A stretch of DNA of 64,000 bases, taken from Variovorax sp. 770b2. Its GTDB lineage: Bacteria; Pseudomonadota; Gammaproteobacteria; Burkholderiales; Burkholderiaceae_C. The DNA lies in NCBI RefSeq assembly GCF_900115685.1, contig NZ_FOXJ01000001.1:529796-593795 (forward strand), read 5' to 3'. This document shows positions 9,629 to 17,555 of this stretch, one piece after another (within the stretch, counting starts at the first letter, position 1; every line of letters starts with the position of its first letter). The notes beneath the pieces were generated by a model, which saw only the letters and a list, made by a program, of their open reading frames with translations, was not told the DNA's origin and ran no database searches. A program made the position numbers and the translations under genes.

Positions 9629-11104
9629 ATGCGGCTCCTGCCCCCAGCCTTGTCCACACGCATGTTCCCGGTGATGCGCCGCCGCTGCTTCGCGGCCTGG
9701 CTTCTTGCCCCGCTGCTGGCCGGCAATGCCGCCGCACAGCTCCAGCCGCCGCAGCAACCACAACAGCAGCAGCAACCGCTGTCCCTCGCGAGCGACCCGG
9801 CCGTGCTGGCCAAGGCGGCGCTGGGGGCCGAGCGCGGAACGCTCGTCATCGGCCTCTTGCGCAACGGCAAGGCCTCGTATGGCGCGGCCTACAACCCCGA
9901 GCCGCTCTCGCCCCCGCGCCCCATCGAGCCCAACAGCGCCGAGCAGCCGATGTTCGAGATCGGCTCGGTCACCAAGGTCTTCACCGGCCTCCTGCTCGCA
10001 CAGGCGGTGGAGCGCGGCGACCTGAAGCTGGACGACACCGTGGGCAAGGTGCTTGCCGGCAAGGTCCAGGGGGTGCCGCCCGCGGTGGCCGCGGTCACGC
10101 TGAAGCAACTGGCCACGCACACGGGCTGCATGCCCGTGATGGCCGACGGCGTGACGGGCGGTGCGCCGCTGGCCGAGCAGCTGCGCACCTTCGACAAGGC
10201 CATGTTCTGGGCAGCCCTCTCGCGCATCAAGCTCACCGCATTGGCGGCGCCGTGCGAAGCCGCGTACAGCAACTTCGGCATGGCGCTGCTCGGGCAATTG
10301 CTGGCCGAGCGCTACAACACCTCGTGGGGCGAACTGGTGCGCGCGCGCATCACCGAACCGCTGGGCATGAACGACACCGTGATCCCGCTCGGCGACAAGG
10401 CCTCGCGCATGGCCCCGGCCTTCGCCGGCGACCGGCGCCGGCCGCTCCTGGACATGATGGCCTACGCGCCGGCCAGCGCGCTGCGCTCCACGGCCGCCGA
10501 CATGATGACCTTCAGCCGCGCGGTCCTCGCCGGCGCGAGCGGCCCGCTGGGCCCGGCCGCTGCGCGCATGCTCACGCCGCTCGCGCGCTACGAGGGCGCC
10601 GAGATCGGCTATGCGGTGATGGTGCGCGGCCCCGAGGGCGGGCGCCGCACCTACTGGCACGCGGGGCTCACCGAGGGCTACCGCACGCTGTGGCTGATCG
10701 CGCCCGACACGGGCGAGGCGCTGATCGTGCTCAGCAGCAACGCGCGCGCGCCGCTGCAGCCGGTGATGCTGGCGATCGGCAAGAACCGCTACCCGGTGTC
10801 GACCACGGAGGTGCCGGTCGATCCGAAGCGGCTGGAGGACTACAAGGGCGAGTACCGCATCAGCAAGACCAAGGCCCTGGGCTTCACGGTGCGCAACGGG
10901 CGCCTGCTGGTGCGCGAGACGGGGCGCGGCTACAACGCGCTCACGCCGACGGGCACCGACCGCTTCGCGGTGGCCACCATCGGTGCGCAGATCGTGTTCC
11001 AGCGCGGGGAGGGCAATGCGGTGGTGGGCGTGACGCTGGCGCAGGGCGGGAGCCAGCTCGAAGGGCGGCGCGTGGGCGAGGCGGTCGCCGTGCCGCAGGA
11101 ATAA
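9629..11104 (+). CDS. Serine hydrolase of the beta-lactamase (class C / AmpH-like) family
   Basis: The protein has 491 residues with a signal peptide (FAAWLLAPLLAGNAAAQ) and a glutamine/proline-rich linker. Catalytic motifs of the penicillin-binding beta-lactamase family are present: S113-V-T-K116, Y213-S-N and H344-A-G. It probably acts in the periplasm as a peptidoglycan carboxypeptidase/endopeptidase or esterase; resistance activity is not implied. The C-terminal part (after about residue 390) is an added lipocalin-like beta domain (DYKGEYRISKTKALGFTV). GAGGAATTCGACG before the ATG at 9629 gives a good ribosome site. The gene diverges from the FtsX permease over 85 bases and ends 12 bases from the convergent sigma-factor gene. 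Confidence 0.85.
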   Translation: MRLLPPALSTRMFPVMRRRCFAAWLLAPLLAGNAAAQLQPPQQPQQQQQPLSLASDPAVLAKAALGAERGTLVIGLLRNGKASYGAAYNPEPLSPPRPIEPNSAEQPMFEIGSVTKVFTGLLLAQAVERGDLKLDDTVGKVLAGKVQGVPPAVAAVTLKQLATHTGCMPVMADGVTGGAPLAEQLRTFDKAMFWAALSRIKLTALAAPCEAAYSNFGMALLGQLLAERYNTSWGELVRARITEPLGMNDTVIPLGDKASRMAPAFAGDRRRPLLDMMAYAPASALRSTAADMMTFSRAVLAGASGPLGPAAARMLTPLARYEGAEIGYAVMVRGPEGGRRTYWHAGLTEGYRTLWLIAPDTGEALIVLSSNARAPLQPVMLAIGKNRYPVSTTEVPVDPKRLEDYKGEYRISKTKALGFTVRNGRLLVRETGRGYNALTPTGTDRFAVATIGAQIVFQRGEGNAVVGVTLAQGGSQLEGRRVGEAVAVPQE

Positions 11105-11116
11105 AAGAACCGCTGC

Positions 11117-12349
11117 TCAGAGCCGCTGCGACATCCCATTGAGATACGCCCGCACCGCCGCATTCGCACTCAGCCCGATCGCGCGGTCATAAGCCTGCCG
11201 CGCCGCGGCACGCGCCCCGCCGGCCGCCAGCAGGTGCGCGCGTGCGGCCCAGAAGGGCTGGTAGCTCGCCACCTCGTCCGAGGGAATCGCTTCGAGTGCG
11301 CGCAGTCCGACTTCGGGCCCGCGCGCATTCGCGAGCGCACAGGCGCGGCTTACCTGCGCGCCGATGCTGGGCCGCAGCGCCAAGAGGCCCTCGTACAGCG
11401 ACACCAGCACCTCGGGCGCCACCGGTGCACCCACGCGGCGTTCGCAATGGGCCGACTGGATGGCGGCTTCCAGCTGGTACGCACCGAGGGATTTCATCTC
11501 CGATGCCAGCCGCAGGCACCGCTCGGCCTCCGCGAGCAGGTCGGGGTCCCAGCGCAGGGTGTCCTGCTGGTCGAGCGGCACGTAGGCACCGGTCTCGCTG
11601 CGCCGGGCGGCGGCGCGGCTTTCGCAGAAGAGCATCAGCGCGCGCAGGCCCAGCGGCTCGGGCTCGTCGGGCATGAGGTGGCAGAGGATGCGGCCCAGGT
11701 CGATGGCTTCGGCCGTGAGGCCGCGCGGCAGCGCATCGGCGCCGTCCACGTCGTCCCAGCCGGTGCCGTAGGCGGCGTAGATGCCGTCGAGCACGTCCTG
11801 CAGCCGCTGCGGCAGGTCGCGCGCCTGCGGATATTCGAAGGGAATGCCCGCTGCGCGGATGCGCGCCTTGGCCCGCACCAGCCGCTGGCCGAGCGTGGAA
11901 GGCGCGGTGAGAAAGGCGCTGGCCATGCGCGCCGCGTCCAGGCCCAGCACGGTCTGCAGCATCAGCGGCGCGCGGGCCGCCGCATCGATGGCGGGGTGCG
12001 CGCACACGAAGAGCAGGCGCAGCCGCTCGTCGGGTACGGCGGTGCCTTCGGCGCTGGCTTCGTCCATCTCGCCGGCCAGCAGCAGCAGGGTCTGGGTGGC
12101 TTGGTCCTGCACACGGGTGTGGCGCCAGGCGTCCAGCTTGCGGTGCCGCGCCACGCTCAGGAGCCACGCATCGGGTTGCGCGGGAATGCCGTCGGCCGGC
12201 CAGCGTTCGAGCGCGCGCGCAAAGGCGTCGGCGAGCGCGTCTTCGGAGGCGGCGATGTCGTGCGTGCGCGCCGACAGGATCGCCAGCAGCCGGCCGTACG
12301 ACTCGCGCGCCGCCTTGTCGGCGGCCTGATGAGCCGCCGGGTCGTTCAC
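11117..12349 (-). CDS. ECF sigma factor with TPR-like C-terminal extension (ECF42 type)
   Basis: The protein has 410 residues. The N-terminal third has sigma-70 region 2 features (SEDALADAFARALERW, AWLLSVARHRKLDAWR) and region 4, followed by a 200-residue helical extension (DUF6596/TPR-like). ECF42 sigma factors have this architecture and usually work without a classical anti-sigma factor, the extension being needed for activity. The start is a GTG at 12349 whose last two bases form the first two bases of the TGA of the preceding DGPF gene (GTGA), so the pair is translationally coupled. ECF42 loci characteristically encode DGPF/YCII proteins, as here. The target promoters are unknown, but autoregulation of this pair is likely. 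Confidence 0.87.
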   Translation of the reverse strand: MNDPAAHQAADKAARESYGRLLAILSARTHDIAASEDALADAFARALERWPADGIPAQPDAWLLSVARHRKLDAWRHTRVQDQATQTLLLLAGEMDEASAEGTAVPDERLRLLFVCAHPAIDAAARAPLMLQTVLGLDAARMASAFLTAPSTLGQRLVRAKARIRAAGIPFEYPQARDLPQRLQDVLDGIYAAYGTGWDDVDGADALPRGLTAEAIDLGRILCHLMPDEPEPLGLRALMLFCESRAAARRSETGAYVPLDQQDTLRWDPDLLAEAERCLRLASEMKSLGAYQLEAAIQSAHCERRVGAPVAPEVLVSLYEGLLALRPSIGAQVSRACALANARGPEVGLRALEAIPSDEVASYQPFWAARAHLLAAGGARAAARQAYDRAIGLSANAAVRAYLNGMSQRL

Positions 12350-12708
12350 GATGTGGCTGCCGTGGCCGTGAAGACGGGCCGCACTTCCACGCCCCCGCTC
12401 GATGCGCAGGGTGCGCGCGCCGCCCATTCGAGTGCGGCGTCCAGGTCCGGCACGTCCACCACGAAGTAGCCGCCGAGCTGCTCCTTGGTGTCGGCGAAGG
12501 GGCCGTCCTGCACCTGGCGCTTGTCGCCGCGCACGCGCAGCGTGGTGCCGGTCATGGGCGGGAAGAGGCCGTGGCCGCCGAGCGCGACGCCCGACTGGCG
12601 CACCGCATCGGCATACGCGATCCAGCTGGACCGGTATGCCTTTGAGGACGCGTCGTCGCGGTGTTCGAATTCGGCCGCGGGCTGATAGAACATCAACATG
12701 TACTGCAT
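12346..12708 (-). CDS. YCII-related DGPF protein
   Basis: The protein has 120 residues and starts MQYMLMFYQP. It contains the family's name-giving stretch VQDGPFADTKEQLGGYFVVD at about residues 63-82 and the C-terminal segment EWAARAP..SGGVEVRPV. YCII-fold proteins are small ferredoxin-like alpha+beta dimers. In ECF42 loci their role is undefined, possibly as effector enzymes or ligand sensors. It is the upstream gene of a two-gene unit with the sigma factor, overlapping by four bases. The 167 bases upstream hold no gene but do hold a 15-bp odd palindrome (12834-12848). Confidence 0.87.
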   Translation of the reverse strand: MQYMLMFYQPAAEFEHRDDASSKAYRSSWIAYADAVRQSGVALGGHGLFPPMTGTTLRVRGDKRQVQDGPFADTKEQLGGYFVVDVPDLDAALEWAARAPCASSGGVEVRPVFTATAATS

Positions 12709-12833
12709 GGTGTCTCTCCGTCATGGAAAAGATGACTGAGCAAGATCGCTCACCACAATGACGGCCCGCAGCCGGTCATTTCGACACGGAAGGTCCGTGC
12801 CGTGCAGATTATTTTTTACGCGATTGCCGTTTG

Positions 12834-12848
12834 GCGCAACGGTTGCGC
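12834..12848. repeat. 15-bp palindrome between DGPF and SAF-oxidoreductase genes
   Basis: GCGCAAC-G-GTTGCGC, two perfect 7-bp arms around one base. It lies 28 bases beyond the oxidoreductase stop and about 126 bases upstream of the DGPF gene. It could be an operator for the sigma/DGPF unit or a weak terminator stem; there is no T run next to it. Confidence 0.4.
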
Positions 12849-12875
12849 TACCTACGTCTTTCGGCTGGTACGCCT

Positions 12876-14237
12876 TTAGGCCGCCTTCTCGTTGACGGAC
12901 GCGGAGAACATGCTTTCCATCTCGTTGCGCAGGCGATAGGCGGCGGTCGAGGTGTCGATCGCCACGTCGGCCCAGCCGAGGCTCTGGCCCTTCTTCACCG
13001 GCCGCACGAGCTTGACGTTGTGCGCAAGGCCGAGCGGCAGGCCGCCCAGGCGCAGCGACCGCTCGGCCGGCAGCAGCTTGCCCCACACGGTGTAGCCGCC
13101 TTCGCCGTCGAGCATCTCGCCCGCCGCGAGGTCGCGCTTGGCGGTGGCGACCACGTCGGCGTTCCAGCAGGTGGCCACGCCGGTCGCCTCGCCGCGCAGC
13201 GCCACGCTCGCGACCGACATGCCGACTTCCAGGCCGATGAGGTGCCAGCGCTTGTAGAGCGTGAAATAGCGCCCGCTCGGGTCGGTGTGGGCGTTGTATT
13301 CCTCGAAGCAGTTCTTGATGTAGTCGGTCTCGGCCTCGACCGTGACCCACACGCCCATGCGGATGTCGTACGGAATCTTGCGGCCGTCGGCTTCGAGCGA
13401 GGAGATCACCTCGACCATGCCCTTGCGTTCCAGCACGCCGCCTTCGCTCTGCGGGCGGGTGACGAAGGGAATGTCTTCCACGCTCGCGGGCGGGTAGAGG
13501 AGGCCGTCCGACGGCACGGTGAGCCCGGTGGCGTTGGCCACCGCCGAGCTTTCTATCGACGGCTTGGAGCCGTCGAGAAAGCTGTTGAACATCTTCGGGT
13601 TGAGCCCGCCGCGCAGCGCCTGCTCGGGCGTGAGGCCGTAGTTGCCCCACACGGTCTCGGGCGTCGATTCGGTGAAGTGCGGCAGCCACTTGTGGCCGCG
13701 CCCGGCCGCCACGACCGGAAAGCCGCAGGTGCGCGCCCAGTCCACCAGGTCGCAGATCAGCGCGGGCTGGTCGCCGAAGGCCAGCGAATAGATCACGCCG
13801 GCCTGCTGCGCCCTGTGCGCGAGCAGCGGGCCGCAGAAGGCATCGGCTTCGACCGTCACGTTGACCACGTGCTTGCCGTGCGCGAAAGCGTCCAGGCAGT
13901 GGTCGACGGCGGCGACCGGGTTGCCGGTGCACTCGACCACGATGTCGATCGACGGCTCACGCGTCACGGCCTGCCAGTCGTCGGTGATCCAGGTGGTGCC
14001 GGTCTTCAGGGCTTCCTGCACCGAGCGCGCGGCCGCACGCTCGGGCTTCCAGCCCACGCGTTCGAGATTCACGCGCGCCGCATCGGGCGACAGGTCGGCA
14101 ATCGCGACGAGCTGCACGCCGGGCGTGCGCGGAATCTGCGCGAGGTACATCGAGCCGAACTTGCCGGCGCCGACGAGGCCGATGCGGATGGGACGGCCTT
14201 CGGCGGCGCGCTGCTGCAGGCGGGTGTAGAGGCTCAT
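12876..14237 (-). CDS. NAD(P)-dependent oxidoreductase with SAF domain (homoserine dehydrogenase-like)
   Basis: The protein has 453 residues. The N-terminal Rossmann domain has the dinucleotide motif IGLVGAGKFGSMYLAQ at about residues 18-33 and a homoserine-dehydrogenase-like core (VVECTGNPVAAVDHC, HVVNVTVEADAF). The C-terminal quarter is a SAF domain (AKRDLAAGEMLDGEGGYTVWG...LLPAERS). The family is widespread in operons for sugar-acid or polyol breakdown, but the substrate of this group is not established. It is not the threonine-pathway enzyme. It is the last gene of a GntR-PhyH-oxidoreductase operon, starting 4 bases after the dioxygenase stop, so both enzymes probably act on the same compound in succession. 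Confidence 0.82.
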   Translation of the reverse strand: MSLYTRLQQRAAEGRPIRIGLVGAGKFGSMYLAQIPRTPGVQLVAIADLSPDAARVNLERVGWKPERAAARSVQEALKTGTTWITDDWQAVTREPSIDIVVECTGNPVAAVDHCLDAFAHGKHVVNVTVEADAFCGPLLAHRAQQAGVIYSLAFGDQPALICDLVDWARTCGFPVVAAGRGHKWLPHFTESTPETVWGNYGLTPEQALRGGLNPKMFNSFLDGSKPSIESSAVANATGLTVPSDGLLYPPASVEDIPFVTRPQSEGGVLERKGMVEVISSLEADGRKIPYDIRMGVWVTVEAETDYIKNCFEEYNAHTDPSGRYFTLYKRWHLIGLEVGMSVASVALRGEATGVATCWNADVVATAKRDLAAGEMLDGEGGYTVWGKLLPAERSLRLGGLPLGLAHNVKLVRPVKKGQSLGWADVAIDTSTAAYRLRNEMESMFSASVNEKAA

Positions 14238-14241
14238 GGGG

Positions 14242-15117
14242 TCAGGCCTCCGCGGTGTCGCGCACTTCGAGCGAAGTCTGCAGCGCGCTCTCGGGCAGGC
14301 CGTGCTTCCACGGCACGTCGACGGGGTAGGGCTTCAGGAGGCAGTCGTCCGGCAGCATCTCGATGGGCGTGAAGTCGCGGTGCGCGATGTACTCGGGCCG
14401 CTTGTGGCGGCGGATGTGGTTGCTCACGGCGCACAGGCTCAGGTACACCGCCACGCGGTTGAAGGGCGAGAGGTTGCTGCCCGAGGCATGCACGAGGCAG
14501 CTGTGGAACAGGATCATCGAGCCGGCCGGGCCCTTGGGCGAGACGATGCCGCCGTTGCGGCCGCCAGCGCGGTCCACCAGTTGCGCGATCAGCTCGTTGT
14601 CCACCGTCCAGAGCGGGTAGCTCGTGGTCGTGAGGTCGTGCCTGGCATCGACCACGCCCTTGCAGTGGCTGCCCGGAATGAACATCAGCGGGCCGTTGTG
14701 CTCGCTCACGTCGTCCAGGAAGATCGCGACGTTCATCGCGCGTTCGGTGGGCATGAGGTCGTCGTTGAGCCAGGTGCCGTAGTCCTGGTGCCACTGCCAC
14801 ACCTGGCCCTCGAAGGCCATCTTTCCGTTGATCTTGAACTGGTGCATGTAGACCTCTTCCTCGAAGAGATACATCACCGGGCCGACCATGCGCGGATGGC
14901 GCGCGAGCCGGGCGAAGGGCTCGCTGATCAGGTGCGCCGCGAAGTTCGTGCGCACGGCGTCGGAGCCTTTCTCGCGCACGTTGAAGGCCTCGCGCTTGCT
15001 GTAGAGGTCGGGCACGGCATCGGTCAGCGCCTTGGTCTCTTCGGGCGAGAAATGGCCGGGGAAGAACAGGTAGCCGTCGCGCTCGAACTGCGCGCGTTGC
15101 TCGGGGGTCAGCTTCAT
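14242..15117 (-). CDS. Phytanoyl-CoA dioxygenase (PhyH) family Fe(II)/2-oxoglutarate oxygenase
   Basis: The protein has 291 residues. The iron-binding facial triad is visible as H110-x-D112 in WQWHQDYGTW and H210 in VHASGSN, and the usual opening FERDGYLFFPGHF is present. PhyH-like enzymes hydroxylate small molecules (ectoine, phosphonates, lipids) using 2-oxoglutarate and oxygen. The substrate here is unknown; the closest look is to uncharacterised EctD-like proteins. Its ATG overlaps the stop of the upstream GntR gene (ATGA), and the oxidoreductase gene follows by 4 bases, so all three belong to one operon. Confidence 0.85.
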   Translation of the reverse strand: MKLTPEQRAQFERDGYLFFPGHFSPEETKALTDAVPDLYSKREAFNVREKGSDAVRTNFAAHLISEPFARLARHPRMVGPVMYLFEEEVYMHQFKINGKMAFEGQVWQWHQDYGTWLNDDLMPTERAMNVAIFLDDVSEHNGPLMFIPGSHCKGVVDARHDLTTTSYPLWTVDNELIAQLVDRAGGRNGGIVSPKGPAGSMILFHSCLVHASGSNLSPFNRVAVYLSLCAVSNHIRRHKRPEYIAHRDFTPIEMLPDDCLLKPYPVDVPWKHGLPESALQTSLEVRDTAEA

Positions 15118-15827
15118 GCCTTGTCTCCTTTGTGGGCTTTGTGGGTGGGGGTGTCGGGTGCGTTGCGGGCCTGCTGCTCGGTCAGGCGCCGGGCCAGTGC
15201 CTCACTGGCCTGCGCGACGTGCTCTTCGCTCAGGCGCGCGGCGCGGTCCGCGTTGCCTGCGGCGATGGCGGTGGCGATGGCTTCGTGCTCGTCCCAGAGC
15301 GACTCGCGTTGGGGCTCGGCCTGCAGCACCGCGCCCATGGCGCGGCGCAAGTGGCGCCAGTGCGGGTCGGCGCTCTGGCCGATCAGCGGGTTGCCCGAGG
15401 CGTCGTAGATGGCGCGGTGAAAGGCCACGTCGGCATCGATCATGGCTTCGACATTGCGCCCGCGCGCGGCACGCCGGCCGCGCTCGATGAGCCTGGGGTC
15501 GATGCGAAAGCGCTGCTGCGCCGCAAGGCGCGCGGCCAGCACGTCGAGCACGCCGCGCACCTGGTAGATGTGGCGCATGCCCTCGGCATCGAGCGGCGCG
15601 ACCAGCACGCCGCGGCCGGGCGCGTCGTGCACGAAGCCGTCTTTCTTCAGGAGGCGCAGCGCCTGCAGCACGGGCTGGCGCGACACCGAGAGGCGCTGCG
15701 CGATGTCTTCCTGCGTGATGCGCTCGCCCGGCGCCAGCGAGCCGCTGCTGATGGCGCCGAGCAGGGCGCGATAGACCTGGTCGACGAGGTCGGGGGCGAC
15801 TTCGATGCTGACGAGCTGGGCGGGCAT
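15114..15827 (-). CDS. GntR-family (FCD domain) transcriptional regulator
   Basis: The protein has 237 residues. The N-terminal winged helix (ERITQEDIAQRLSVSRQPVLQALRLLKKDGFV, about residues 37-68) is followed by an FCD ligand domain with probable metal-binding residues (DADVAFHRAIY). FCD regulators usually repress a catabolic operon until a small acid or sugar acid binds. I took the ATG at 15827 (MPAQLVS); further upstream in-frame codons would run across the operator-like palindrome. It is first in the operon with the dioxygenase and oxidoreductase and probably controls it together with the divergent ammonia-lyase gene. Confidence 0.87.
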   Translation of the reverse strand: MPAQLVSIEVAPDLVDQVYRALLGAISSGSLAPGERITQEDIAQRLSVSRQPVLQALRLLKKDGFVHDAPGRGVLVAPLDAEGMRHIYQVRGVLDVLAARLAAQQRFRIDPRLIERGRRAARGRNVEAMIDADVAFHRAIYDASGNPLIGQSADPHWRHLRRAMGAVLQAEPQRESLWDEHEAIATAIAAGNADRAARLSEEHVAQASEALARRLTEQQARNAPDTPTHKAHKGDKA

Positions 15828-15843
15828 GGGCGGCTTTCTTTGA

Positions 15844-15859
15844 ACTCTGTATACAGAGT
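15844..15859. promoter_or_regulatory. Perfect 16-bp palindrome, probable GntR operator
   Basis: ACTCTGTATACAGAGT is perfectly symmetric and lies 17 bases upstream of the GntR start codon, in the region shared with the divergent ammonia-lyase gene. The TGTATACA core is the type of half-site arrangement bound by FCD-subfamily GntR regulators. Placement suggests autoregulation and control of the divergent promoter. Confidence 0.75.
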
Positions 15860-15941
15860 ACGAAGATCCGGACCGTCGCGTATCCCGGGTTTTTACCGAC
15901 GAGGGCTGCAAAAAAACGTAAGCCTTCGCTAAGCTCGACCC

Positions 15942-16898
15942 ATGCAACTACCTACCTACGACGACGTCACCGCCGCGGCCGCGCGGCTCGAAGGCCACGC
16001 CCACCGCACGCCGGTGCTGCAATCGACCACCGCCAACGAACGCTGGGGCGCGCAGTTCTTCTTCAAGTGCGAGAACTTCCAGCGCATGGGCGCGTTCAAG
16101 TTCCGCGGTGCGTTCAACGCGCTCTCCAAATTCGATGCCGCGCAGCGCAAGGGCGGCGTCATCGCGTTCTCCTCGGGCAATCATGCGCAGGCCATCGCGC
16201 TGTCGGCGCGCCTCCTGTCGATGCCGGCCGTGATCGTCATGCCCAAGGATGCGCCGGCCGCCAAGGTCGCGGCCACCAAGGGCTACGGCGCCGAAGTGGT
16301 GATGTACGACCGCTTCACCGAAGACCGCGAGGCGCTCACGAAGCGGCTCGCGCAAGAGCGCGGCATGACGATGATTCCGCCCTACGACCATCCCGACGTG
16401 CTCTCGGGGCAGGGCACGGCGGTGAAGGAACTCATCGAGGAGACGGGGCCGCTCGATCACCTGTTCGTGTGCCTGGGCGGCGGCGGGCTGCTGTCGGGCT
16501 CGGCGCTGTCGGCGCGGGCGCTCTCGCCCGATTGCAAGGTCTACGGCGTGGAGCCCGAGGCGGGCAACGACGGGCAGCAGTCGTTTCGCACGGGGAAGAT
16601 CGTGCACATCGAAACGCCCAAGACCATTGCCGATGGCGCGCAGACGCAGCACCTGGGCCAGTACACCTTCGGCATCATCCAGCGCGACGTGGACGACATC
16701 TTCACCGTGACCGACGATCAGCTCGTCGAGGCGATGCGCTTCTTCGCCGAGCGCATGAAGATGGTGGTGGAACCGACGGGGTGCCTCGCGTTCGCGGGCG
16801 CGATCGCTGCGGGCCAGGCCATCGCTGGAAAGCGCGTGGGCATCGTGATCAGCGGCGGCAACGTCGACCTGTCGCGCTACGCGTCGCTGCTCGCGTAA
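15942..16898 (+). CDS. threo-3-hydroxy-L-aspartate ammonia-lyase (serine/threonine dehydratase family)
   Basis: The protein has 318 residues, shorter than biosynthetic threonine deaminase because it lacks the regulatory ACT domains. The PLP lysine is K53 in MGAFKFRGAFN, with the asparagine/serine loop SSGNHAQAIA and the phosphate-binding glycine loop CLGGGGLLSG. Length and motifs fit the serine racemase / threo-3-hydroxyaspartate dehydratase group, which converts hydroxyaspartate to oxaloacetate and ammonia. Exact substrate preference within that group cannot be proved from sequence. It diverges from the GntR operon and shares the region with the 16-bp palindrome. It ends 6 bases from the convergent ABC ATPase gene. 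Confidence 0.82.
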   Translation: MQLPTYDDVTAAAARLEGHAHRTPVLQSTTANERWGAQFFFKCENFQRMGAFKFRGAFNALSKFDAAQRKGGVIAFSSGNHAQAIALSARLLSMPAVIVMPKDAPAAKVAATKGYGAEVVMYDRFTEDREALTKRLAQERGMTMIPPYDHPDVLSGQGTAVKELIEETGPLDHLFVCLGGGGLLSGSALSARALSPDCKVYGVEPEAGNDGQQSFRTGKIVHIETPKTIADGAQTQHLGQYTFGIIQRDVDDIFTVTDDQLVEAMRFFAERMKMVVEPTGCLAFAGAIAAGQAIAGKRVGIVISGGNVDLSRYASLLA

Positions 16899-16904
16899 GC
16901 CGTT

Positions 16905-17555
16905 TCAGGCGCGGATGCCTGCTGCCGTCAGGTGCAGCAGGCGGTCCGCACGGGCGGCGGCGCTCTCGGAGTGCGTCACCAGCACCAGCGAGGCGCCGTG
17001 CTCGCGCGTCTGGCCGATCAAGAGTTCCATCACCTTCGCTGCCGTGGTCGGGTCGAGGTTGCCCGTGGGCTCGTCGGCGAGCAGCAGTGCGGGCCGGTGC
17101 ACGAGCGCGCGCGCGATCGCCACGCGCTGCAGCTGGCCGCCCGAGAGCGTCTGCGGCAGCCGCGCGCCCATGCCGGGCAGGCCGACCGCGTCGAGCATGT
17201 GCGCGACGCGGCCGTCGTCTTTTTTCTGGCCCAGCAGCATGAGCGGCAGCGACACGTTCTGCGCCACGTCCAGGTGCGGCAGTACATGGAAAGCCTGGAA
17301 CACGAAGCCGACGTGCTTGCGGCGCCAGAGCGCGCAGGCTTCGCCGTCGAGCGCGCCGATGTCGGTGCCGTCGTGCGTCACCGTGCCCTGGTCCCAGCTG
17401 TCCAGGCCCGCCATGCAGTTGAGCAGCGTCGACTTGCCGACGCCCGACTCGCCCACGATGGCGACGAACTCGCCGGGCTGGACTTCCAGCGTCACGTTCT
17501 CGAAGACCGGCACTTCGCCATAGTGCTTGCCGAGGTTGGAAATGCGCAGCGTCAT
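16905..17555 (-). CDS. ABC transporter ATP-binding protein (LolD/MacB type)
   Basis: The 216-residue ATPase has Walker [12 protein letters not shown] (about residues 35-45), the signature [15 protein letters not shown] and Walker [14 protein letters not shown]. The small size, TGNLD tail and general pattern are those of ATPases that drive FtsX-type permeases (LolCDE, MacB), not importers. No permease gene is adjacent. The orphan FtsX permease at 6928-9543 on the same strand is the obvious candidate partner, by inference. The start overlaps the miaA stop by 4 bases, so it is expressed with miaA. Confidence 0.85.
   Translation of the reverse strand: MTLRISNLGKHYGEVPVFENVTLEVQPGEFVAIVGESGVGKSTLLNCMAGLDSWDQGTVTHDGTDIGALDGEACALWRRKHVGFVFQAFHVLPHLDVAQNVSLPLMLLGQKKDDGRVAHMLDAVGLPGMGARLPQTLSGGQLQRVAIARALVHRPALLLADEPTGNLDPTTAAKVMELLIGQTREHGASLVLVTHSESAAARADRLLHLTAAGIRA

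Noticed and set aside
6410-10660. A very long open frame on the minus strand (1416 codons), and similar long frames opposite the FtsX permease
   Set aside because: Composition is Arg/Ala/Gly-rich without motifs, and it crosses several well-supported genes on both strands. It is a by-product of high GC content.
9629-11104. Dedicated antibiotic-resistance locus formed by the beta-lactamase-fold protein and the penicillin-acylase-family protein
   Set aside because: They are in separate transcription units with an FtsX permease between, no AmpR-type regulator is present, and both families have broad non-resistance roles.
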